Source: Glandiceps talaboti
Taxonomy: Eukaryota; Hemichordata; Enteropneusta; Spengelidae
Assembly: GCF_964340395.1 (NCBI RefSeq)
Contig: NC_135551.1
Span: 23,185,503 to 23,249,502 of the forward strand
Direction: 5' to 3'
Length of the DNA stretch: 64,000 bases
Positions 54,906 to 64,000 of the stretch are shown here, in pieces (position 1 is the stretch's first letter; each line of letters begins with the position of its first letter). The position numbers and the translations under genes are program-made. The notes below the pieces were generated by a model. It ran no database searches. It saw nothing but the letters and a program-made list of their open reading frames with translations, and was not told the origin of the DNA.

Positions 54906-56505
54906 AGTTTGGTTATGAGGAGCACAAATTTTAAACTGTGTTTTGGGCATTCAACTAAAAAAAATAGTTCAATTCAAGACCACGGTCAATACCATTTACT
55001 GCGAGCGCCACACTGTTTTCAATGAAGAACGGGTGATTGTATGGCCCAAATATATTAACAATGCATCGCGATTACGCGAGTCTACGCCATTACGTAATCA
55101 CAGCCAACAATAGGGAACTTGTAATCCAGACTGAGCATGCTCAGACGCAAAGGACTATGGGATTATCTGTGGTTATGGTAATACCTAATCTGGAGCTACT
55201 GGTAAAATTAACCTCCCACAATTGTCAGGGAAACTATGAACTGATTATTTGTGGTTACAAACAATGTATCAACATTGTTTACAATACTAATTGATTAGTA
55301 TTTATTATCACATTTCCCATGATGCAACTTTCAACATGGCGGGTTTGCAAGTTCTTGTTCGAACTTGTCAGATTAAAATAATTCCTTTGTCAGTAAAACT
55401 AGGTCAACCTTATATATTATTGTATATCAATACATAAAAAAACAATATTCCCCAACAATACATATACTGTTTATCATTTCAATGCATACTGATAAAAAAT
55501 TACAATTTCTACTTTTTACAATTACCATCTCTAGACACTTTTGCAAAAACAAATGTCATAGACACTATAATGTTGGAAGACAATCGTAACATCCAGAGCC
55601 CCTTGAATACACCGTTGAGAAAATTAAAGGCGATATATATCATTTAAAAAAATAACTTGTTACCATCAATTGTTTTGCTTCTCGATATGGAAGGTTATTT
55701 TGATATCTTTATTCTTAATTATAAAATGTTAATGGACAAAACGTTTGTCTTCTTTCCAATCCCGTTTAAAACCGGTCTTGTAATTGGGCTTCCTGTTTCT
55801 GTCAATTTTCCAATTAAAAAAAAAATGTTAATCCCCACTGTGCACGGCACCTATATGTAATTGTTTATTTGGCATTAGAAGTTGTCTGAGTGACTGTGTG
55901 TATTAATTAAATACCATGTTACATGAGTGAAACACCAAGCCTACATCATTTTAGCTGTAACTGAATCTTACATAGTGCACACAAGTTATTTCCTGGCCTT
56001 AATTATTTAAGCCCTAGTTGACGTAAATTACCTCAGGGGCTATTATGCAGAAACTTTTTCGAGTCCCGGGCTGAAAGCTCAATGACTCGCAACAGTCGTT
56101 CCGTTACATGTGCACGTCAGGTGTCCACATGTCCCCACAATGGAATTTTTACTAAACAATCGAAGCAAAAGGGACAGAAAGAGAAGCAAAATTGGTACAA
56201 GAGTCTGGTGCGTTTTGACTACACATGGTGCATTTTGGTATCAAATTCTTATTTGTAAACATGATATCCCAAAAGGACAGGCGCACCGACGATGGGCGAC
56301 ACTGGGCATTCAATAGCAATCGAGAAAAACAGTTTGAGATTTACAGAAGGTAATGGTTTACTTCATGGAACACCTATCTATCCGAAGAAATTAATGCTAA
56401 CATCACATGCTCGAGACTTTGTGGTCGACGTGGCAATCATACAAACGCAAGACACACTTCTGTATACATAGTGGTAGTATACACAGCATACATAGTAGTA
56501 CTATA

Positions 56506-56507
56506 CA

Positions 56508-56560
<53 letters not shown>

Positions 56561-56615
56561 ATAGTAGTAGTAGTAGTAGTAATAGTAGTAGTAGTAATAG
56601 TAGTAGTAGTAGTAG
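56506..56615. repeat. (AGT)n tract
   Basis: About 35 AGT units with AAT interruptions. Confidence 0.94.
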
Positions 56616-57129
56616 AATAGTTTATTATAGTGACATGTGGTAAAGTATGACAAATCTGCAAAAAGAGTTACAATACACAACCTCCCAGTCAAATGGGCTT
56701 ATATGTCACCTTAGTGAATAAAACGTAACTAGAATAGGGTGAGGAACTTATTACAGTGAGGAAAGTATTATATACAAGGCAAAAACAGAAGCTAACTGCA
56801 AATGTAAAAGTTGTCCTTTCTCTTTAAAAATGCTTTCTCAATAAACATTGTCATATTTTCTCACTTTTCATGATACCAAGTACTTTCATTTTCTTTCAGA
56901 TATTGGTTCACCTCTTTAACGTCCAGTCTCTATACGTAGAGGTAATACACATGACCTGAACTGAGCCATGAAAGATCGTTGACTACGTGATAAGTTCGTA
57001 AGGTTCAAACGCGCCGCAGCTGGTTTTGAAATATATGTAGGTTCTTAGATTAGGCTTATTATGATGCACAGTTTCTGACCAAGATCGTTCTAAATTTAAC
57101 CTCAATGACTGGAAATTTCCTCAGTGATA

Positions 57130-57195
57130 TAAATAATAAATAAATAAATAAATAAATAAATAACAAACAAACAAACAAACAAACAAACAAACACA
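57130..57195. repeat. (AATA)n(AACA)n tract
   Basis: About eight AATA units pass directly into about nine AACA units. Confidence 0.9.
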
Positions 57196-57344
57196 TAAAT
57201 AAGTAAGTAAATAATTAAATGCAAGTACTAATGAGAAGGTTAATGTGCATGACGTAGGCTACAACAACTATTATATTTTCATGTAGCACAATATACTGGT
57301 GAATGATAGTCAATGGCATGTTCCTAACGTGGTTAAGTTTCTGT

Positions 57345-57485
57345 AAGTCCGTCCGTTTGTCTGTATGTCTGTCTGTCTGTCTGTCTGGCTGTCTGGCTGT
57401 CTGTCTGTCTGTCTGTCATACGATCAACGAACTACCAAACAATCAACCAACCAACCAACCAACAAACAAACAAATCAATCAATTT
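57345..57485. repeat. (CTGT)n and (CCAA)n/(ACAA)n tracts
   Basis: A CTGT run at 57357-57416 is followed by an ACCA/ACAA run at 57447-57474. Confidence 0.88.
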
Positions 57486-57729
57486 TTACAGCGCCAAAAA
57501 CATATGCGGAGTAATGTTTTCCTGGCGCTGAGCAAGAACATTAGTACATTGATATAAACTTGAAGGGTACTGAGAAAGTAGGGTAGAAGCTTTTATAAAT
57601 AGCCGTGTCCTGGTATTCTCAGTAACATTTTATCAACCATAGATGCTGAACGTAGTTGAAGTAGTCAACCTTTCCATAAGAGTAGAGAGAGCGCGCTCAC
57701 CATCATCGTATTTGATCTTACACTTCTTC

Positions 57730-59253
57730 TCAGGGACATCCTTCAGAAAGTCTGAAATATTCTACTCCCACCATATTTGAGAGCTCCCAGAGTTCATAGC
57801 GGTGATTTAATAGAGCACACTTCCTGTCATTATTGTCAAAATTGAAGCTTTGACACAAAGGCTCCTTAAGACACTTGTGAGCACATTGGATTTTTCCTTT
57901 GACCACTGTCTTCGAAATCAAAATTTCTTCAGTTTCTGGACCAAACATATGTCCGTTAGGACTAGAAGAGAAGGTTGCTGTACGGTAGGTTTGTGTTCTA
58001 TTTACGCGTAGATTTGTTCCTGTTGATACAATATAAGAAGTTGTTAGTAAATCACCGTAAATCCGGGTATCACTGAGAAAGACAAAAGATTGTTTGATTT
58101 GGCCAATGGGGGCGCTGTTTAGCTGTAGTTTTGGGCCAGAGCTTGAGTAGGGGCCATGACGCCTGTTAGTTAAGTCCTATATCTTCCTTGTACTCAAGTG
58201 GATTCCTCTATGGTAGCTTGTAATATAGTATAGATGTGCTATTTATCGTTCTTTATATATGAGATTCGGACGCAAAAAAAATCGGTTAAAGCTGAAAAAG
58301 CGAGAGATAAATGTCGACAGAAGACTACCACAAAGATGACCGTAAAGAATGTTTCCAAACCGTACCTAAGAAGCAAAAAGCAAAATTGGCGGAGGAATAA
58401 ATGCTCTTTCGTCAAACTTACAACAGTCGTTTTAAGGAGCAAAACGTTCGAGTTCACCGTTTACCGTATTGTCTTATTTCTCATTTTTAGTTCAAGTACA
58501 CGTTAACTTTTGAATTATCTTCTGTCTTGTCATCGTCATAAACCACACCCTCATCATAATAAGCCGTGCAAGACGTACCACCAAGAGGTTTGTTATTTCT
58601 GCAGTGTTGCGGAAGAAATAATGGCTCTGGTTTGAGAGAATGCTGTCATGTGCACTGTTGATTTTTCATAATCTCCTTGAACAGGTAACATCTTGAAATC
58701 TTGAAATATTATATCCAGCAGACGTATAGGTTGTTCATTAGACGACTACAGTTTCTACAATAGATTCAACAAGAGTTGAAAGACACTTACCATCACTGTG
58801 ACACTGGTTTGAATGTTCTGAAATGACGCACTCTTGATTTTGACACACGCCCTCTATACATTCTGTATCGACTGTACATGTCCCTATATGATAAAGTTGA
58901 GTGTTAGAAATCCTGTGCGACTAAATATTGGAAAGCAGAACAATATAATCTGAATTAGCAAAATATAAGAACTCTGTGCGATACATTTTCTATCCATAAT
59001 TACTGTACAATGTTTTAGATATATTCGTATTCGTATTCGTATTCGTATTCGTATTCGTATTCGTATTCGTATTCGTATTCGTATTCGTGCTGTAAAATAC
59101 ATTTCTTAGAATTTGTCGCCAACAGTGATTTCTTTCTAGCCTGCATCTTCACTTTACATGGGTCAATACTAAACATCTAAACATTATTTCTAGCCAGAGC
59201 CCCAAAATGTAATAGGGAGCATATGTGTTTGTTTCTGTCTGTCATTCTGTCTA

Positions 59254-59312
<59 letters not shown>

Positions 59313-61102
59313 GTCTGTCTGTCTGTCTGTCTGCCTGTCTCGTTCATCAAAGAATGTATGTAAACATGTATAAAACCACCAACAACTCCTGTGCTTTGAT
59401 AACATGGAAGACTTATTTCCACTATGGGGTAGTGTTGCCGTAAAAAGGACAGTGATTAACGACAAATGATACTATTAAAGTTTACCTTTCACAGTGATGG
59501 TAAAACTGCATTGAACTTCATTGCCTGCTGGATCGGAGGCTGTATACGTCACCGTTGTCAGACCGATGGTAAAGAGCGCCCCCACTTGATGGCTTGCTGT
59601 CAGATTTACGTGGCCGGAGTTGTCAGAAGCAACAGGTGGTTGCCAGGACACCGTGGTATTGCCGGAACTGAGTGGTGTGTTTACTGTCATATTACTACTG
59701 CAGTTCAGGAATACAGGTTTCTCCTCGTCTGTTGATGATATTAAAATATGAACTACATTTGTATATGGATACGTATACCTACAAACCACACTAGCCGAAC
59801 ATTATGCGAATGCTGATATTATCTGGATATCGCTCATTTTCAACTTTAGACATCGAAAGCTGCTCTCTAAAACATAAAAGGATCCTTTACAAACTAGTTA
59901 CCATGAATGAGTTATTTGATGGGATATACAGATATTCAGCTGATAAACATAAAACAGTCACTTGTATGTAAAACAATATAATGTTGCTATGGTTAACTCA
60001 TGAGGCCTAAGAACAAAAATTGTGTGGTTCCAATTACGCTCAGTATATCTAGTCTAGTTTGCTAGACGAGTGATCATACGGCACACTTCGAAGGGTGGGC
60101 ACGCCAGAGGGGTGATGCCAAAAACCCACTGAAAATATTAAAATGTGTACACACTGTCTAAGATTTTACGGATAAATATTACATCTAGGAAACAGACCTG
60201 TTATCGTAACAGCAAACTGACACATGGCAGAATTAGAAACAGCATCAGTAAATGTATATGTCACATTCGTTGGACCAATAGCAAAGGTCGAACCTGAGAC
60301 TTGGGTTGTTGTCATAGCAACGGGTGGATTCTGGCTATCAGTCGCACTTGGTTCAGTCCATGTCACAGTAGCAGTGGGGGAAGTGGGGTCGGTAGCTTGG
60401 TTTATATCAGTCGGACAACCGCTAATTACTGGAGGATCGAATTCTGAATCAAACAGACACAAATTTGTTGATTATTCTTATTAATATGCACATATGTGAA
60501 AAAGAATATTATAATGTGTATACAAGAAATAGTCCTATAGATAAATATTTCCGATAGATAGCTGACGTTTTGGGATTAACCTTTGAATTAGCTAATTTAA
60601 AAGCCAACACTACTGTAAGTGCAGGCAATGTATATCCTACAAAGAACCAGATTAGTCGATAGATAACATCAATTTGATTACTAGTCTGTTTATATGTGCC
60701 CCGTAACGGGGCGCCCTCAAACGTCGGGCATGATCAATATTCTGTATCGACTGTACATGTCCCTATATGATAAAGTTGAGTGTTAGAAATCCTGTGCGAC
60801 TAAATATAGGAAAGCAGGACAAAATAATCTTAATTAGCAATATATAAGAACTCTGTGCGATACATTTTCTGTCCATAATTACTGTGTACAATGTTTTTGA
60901 TATATCCGTATTCGTATTCGTATTCGTATTCGTATTCGTATTCGTATTCGTGTTGATGCTGTGAAATACATTTCTTAGAATTTGTCGCCGACAGTGATTT
61001 CTTTCTAGCCTGCATCTTCACTTTACATCGGTCAATACTAAACATCTAAACATTATTTTGAGCCAGATCCCCGAAATGTAATAGGGAGCATATGTGTTTG
61101 TT

Positions 61103-61173
<71 letters not shown>

Positions 61174-61174
61174 T

Positions 61175-61205
<31 letters not shown>

Positions 61206-61244
61206 ATATGTATGCTTGTTTTTGGGGTTTTTTTTGTGTGTGTG

Positions 61245-61277
<33 letters not shown>

Positions 61278-63059
61278 GCCTGTCTGTCTGTCTGCCTGTC
61301 TCGTTCATCAAAGAATGTATGTAAACATGTATAAAACCACCAACAACTCCTGCGCTTTGATAACATGGAAGACTTATTTTCACTATGGGGGTAGTGTTGC
61401 CGTAAAAAGGACAGTGATTAACGACAAATGATACTATTAAAGTTTACCTTTCACAGTGATGGTAAAACTGCATTGAACTTCATTGCCTGTAGGATCGGAG
61501 GCTGTATACGTCACCGTTGTCAGACCGATCGTAAAGAGCGCCCCCACTTGATGGCTTGCTGTCAGATTTACGTGGCCGGAGTTGTCAGAAGCAACAGGTG
61601 GTTGCCAGGACACCGTGGTTTTGCCGGAACTGAGTGATGTGTTTACTGTCATATTACTACTGCAGTTCAGGAATACAGGTTTCTCCTCGTCTGTTGATGA
61701 TATTAACATATGAACTATATGGATACGTAAACCTACAAACCACACTAGGCGAAAATTATGAGAATGCTGATATTATCTGGATATCGCTCATTTTCAACTT
61801 TAGACATCGAAAGCTGCTCTCTAAAACATAAAAGGGTCCTTTACAAACTAGTTACCATGAATGAGTTATTTTATGGGATATACAGATATTCAGCTGATAA
61901 ACATAAAACAGTCACTTGTATGTAAAACAATATAATGTTGCTATGGTTAACTCATGAGGCCTAAGAACAAAAATTGTGTGGTTCCAATTACGCTTAGTAT
62001 ATCTAGTCTCGTTTGCTAGACGAGTGATCATACGGCACACTTCGAACGGTGGGCACGCCAGAGGGGTGATGTCAAAGACCCACTGAAAATATTAAAATGT
62101 TTACACACAGTCTAAGATTTTACGGATAAATATTACATATAGGAAACAGACCTGTTATCGTAACAGCAAACTGACACATGGCAGAATTAGAAACAGCATC
62201 AGTAAATGTATATGTCACAATCGTTGGACCAATAGCAAAGGTCGAACTTGAGACATGGGTTGTTGTCATAGCAACGGGTGGATTCTGGCTATCAGTCGCA
62301 CTTGGTTCAGTCCATGTCACAGTAGCAGTGGGGGAAGTGGGGTCGGTAGCTTGGTTTATATCAGTCGGACAACCGCTAATTACTGGAGGATCGAATTCTG
62401 AATCAAACAGACACAAATTTGTTGATTATGGTACTAAATATGCACATATGTTAAAAAGAATAATATAATGTGTATACAAGAAATAGTCCTATAGATAAAT
62501 ATTTCCGATAGATAGCTGACGTTTCGGGATTAACCTTTGAGTGAGCTAATTTAAAATCCAACACTACTGTAAGTGTAGGCAATGTATATCCTACAAAGAA
62601 CCAGATTAGTCGATAGAAAACATCAATTTGATTACTAGTCTGTTATGTGCCCCGTAACGGGGCGCCCTCAAACATCGGACATGATCAACATTCTGTATCG
62701 ACTGTACATGTCCCTATATGATAAAGTTGAGTGTTAGAAATCCTGTGCGACTAAATATAGGAAAGCAGAACAAAATAATCTGAATTAGCAATATATAAGA
62801 ACTCTGTGCGATACATTTTCTGTCCAAAATTACTGTGTACTCGTATTCCTTACGTGTATTCGTATTCGTAGTCGTAGTCGTATTCATATTCGTGTTGATT
62901 CTGTAAAATACATTTCTTAGAATTTGTCGCCGACAGTGATTTCTTTCTAACCTTCATCTTCACTTTACATGGGTCAATACTAAACATCTAAACATTATTT
63001 TGAGCCAGAGCCCCGAAATGTAATAGGGAGCATATGTGTTTGTTTCTGTCTGTCAATCA

Positions 63060-63130
<71 letters not shown>

Positions 63131-63334
63131 CATCCGACTGTCTGTCTGTCTGTTTGTTTGTTTGTTTGTCTGTCTGTCTGTCTGTCCGTCTGTATGTATG
63201 CTTGTTTTTTTTGTGTGTCTGTCTGTCTGTCTGTCTGTCTGCCTGTCTGTCTGCCTGTCTTGTTCATCAAAGAATGTTTGTAAACATGTATAAAACTACC
63301 AACAACTCCTGCGCTTGATAACATGGAAGACTTA

Positions 63335-63383
<49 letters not shown>

Positions 63384-63457
63384 CATCCGACTGTCTGTCT
63401 GTTTGTCTGTCTGTCCGTCTGTATGTGTGCTTGTTTTTTTTTGTGTGTGTGTGTGTG

Positions 63458-63502
<45 letters not shown>

Positions 63503-63910
63503 GCCTGTCTGTCTGCCTGTCTTGTTCATCAAAGAATGTATGTACACATGTATAAAAACACCAAGAACTCCTGCGCTTTGATAACATGGAAGTCTTATTT
63601 CCACTATGGGGTAGTGTTGCCGTAAAAAGGACAGTGATTAACGACAAATGATACTATTAAAGTTTACCTTTCACAGTGATGATAAAACTGCATTGAACTT
63701 CATTGCCTGCTGGATCGGAGGCTGTATACGTCACCGTTGTCAGACCGATCGTAAAGAGCGCCCCCACTTGATGGCTTGCTGTCAGATTTACGTGGCCGGA
63801 GTTGTCAGAAGCAACAGGTGGTTGCCAGGACACCGTGGTATTGCTGGAACTGAGTGATGTGTTTACTGTCATATTACTACTGCAGTTCAGGAATACAGGG
63901 TTCTCTTCAT
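57730..63910 (-). CDS. HYR-repeat, Cys-rich and PAN domain extracellular protein, 3' part (5' end outside window)
   Basis: Exons in transcript order: 63668-63910 (HYR type 1), 62152-62397 (HYR type 2), 61448-61690 (type 1), 60198-60443 (type 2), 59486-59728 (type 1), 58791-58883 (Cys-rich), 57730-58019 (PAN and stop). Every internal exon is phase 1-1 and a multiple of three (243, 246, 93). HYR exons show the hyalin-repeat pattern: [41 protein letters not shown]; and [40 protein letters not shown]. The 31-residue exon has six cysteines ([20 protein letters not shown]). The PAN exon has [16 protein letters not shown] and ends GCP. HYR domains have an Ig-like fold and occur in extracellular adhesion and complement-like proteins. 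No signal peptide or membrane segment is visible here; the start lies to the right of the window. Confidence 0.88.
58020..58790. other. Last intron of the HYR-PAN gene
   Basis: It contains one diverged copy of the dispersed repeat (58531-58650). Nothing else recognised. Confidence 0.6.
58531..58650 (+). repeat. Dispersed repeat copy in HYR-PAN intron
   Basis: CGTCATAAACCACACCCTC, CCAAGAGG, GTTATTTCTGC and GGCTCTGGTTTGAGAGAATG match the copy at 54083-54203 on the other strand. Confidence 0.6.
58860..60738. repeat. HYR cassette duplication, unit 1
   Basis: First of three tandem units of about 1.9-2.0 kb. It contains an ATTCGT hexamer tract (59026-59088), a CTGT tract (59254-59337), a type 1 HYR exon and a type 2 HYR exon. 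It begins at ATTCTGTATCGACTGTACAT inside the Cys-rich exon. Confidence 0.88.
60739..60768 (-). pseudogene. Orphan 5' piece of the Cys-rich exon at a duplication junction
   Basis: The acceptor and the first 26 or so bases of the Cys-rich exon (GGACATGTACAGTCGATACA) are copied here. The rest is replaced by sequence containing GCCCCGTAACGGGGC. Reading on gives a TGA soon after. A second such fragment is at 62690-62719. Confidence 0.8.
60739..62689. repeat. HYR cassette duplication, unit 2
   Basis: Near-identical to unit 1 in exons and most intron sequence. It has a longer CTGT tract (61104-61290) and an ATTCGT tract at 60907-60951. Confidence 0.88.
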
Positions 63911-64000
63911 CTGTTGATGATATTAACATATGAACTATATGGATACGTATACATACAAACAACACTAGGCCAAAATTATGCGAATGCTGATATTATCTGG
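62690..64000. repeat. HYR cassette duplication, unit 3 (runs off the window)
   Basis: Same order as units 1 and 2. The CTGT tract is doubled here: tracts at 63060-63250 and 63336-63513 flank a repeated stretch, TTGTTCATCAAAGAATGT onward to AACATGGAAG, at about 63260-63335 and 63523-63592. This accounts for the larger exon spacing. Confidence 0.85.

Larger units (their letters stand above)
53071..57729. other. Gene-poor region between SDR copy D and the HYR-PAN gene
   Basis: The first 250 bases are the paralogous 5' flank of copy D. The rest holds an inverted copy of a dispersed repeat (54083-54203), a 25-bp minisatellite, an AGT tract, AATA/AACA and CTGT/CCAA tracts, and otherwise unique AT-rich sequence. 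Short open frames, for example at 55037-55294 and 56110-56316, show no domain I recognise and no supporting splice structure. Confidence 0.6.

Noticed and set aside
55037-55294. Possible 85-codon gene
   Set aside because: No recognisable domain, no paralogue in the window and no convincing splice or regulatory context. Treated as chance.
59177-63625. Long Cys-Leu-Ser-Val or Asp-Arg-Gln-Thr repeat frames
   Set aside because: Products of the CTGT tracts within introns of the HYR-PAN gene.

Overview
The window is animal nuclear DNA. It has genes split into many small exons with GT-AG introns, low coding density, many di-, tri- and tetranucleotide tracts, foldback transposons, a LINE, a Polinton-family remnant and tRNA-like SINE copies. 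The gene set (GOPC; secreted LamG-Sushi-PAN and HYR-PAN proteins; an atypical SDR array) suggests a marine invertebrate. An invertebrate deuterostome such as a hemichordate or amphioxus is my weak preference; the sequence does not prove it. Every gene recognised is on the minus strand. All exon limits were read from splice sites, reading frame and comparison between paralogous copies, without transcripts.

Layout. 1-13.6 kb: a complete GOPC orthologue (8 coding exons) with a TTAA-flanked foldback MITE, a SINE fragment and two other inverted-repeat elements in its introns. 13.7-15.6 kb: simple repeats only. 15.6-20.2 kb: a six-exon secreted protein (signal peptide, microexon, LamG-like, Sushi, PAN). 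20.2-22.4 kb: a large TCAC/CCAA satellite. 22.4-53.1 kb: four tandem copies (A-D) of a four-exon NAD(P)-binding SDR/NmrA-type reductase gene, forming two recent pairs, A/B and C/D. Their flanks are duplicated too. The array has been interrupted by a 3.8-kb Polinton derivative with terminal inverted repeats and a 6-bp target duplication (intron 1 of A), a degenerate LINE upstream of A, a 0.7-kb repeat-bearing insertion in intron 1 of B, another foldback element, and SINE copies in C and D. Copy B carries a frameshift. 53.1-57.7 kb: no gene recognised. 57.7-64 kb: the 3' part of a modular extracellular gene (HYR domains, a Cys-rich module and a terminal PAN exon) in which a two-exon HYR cassette has been tandemly duplicated. 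Its 5' end lies beyond the window.

How the genes relate. GOPC is a Golgi/trafficking adaptor and has no visible link with its neighbours. The LamG-Sushi-PAN and HYR-PAN genes are both assembled from phase-1 exons and end in similar PAN exons, so they probably share an exon-shuffling history. The SDR array is a birth-and-death gene family. Paired filled and empty insertion sites order events: the A/B duplication came before the Polinton and LINE insertions into A and before the 0.7-kb insertion into B.
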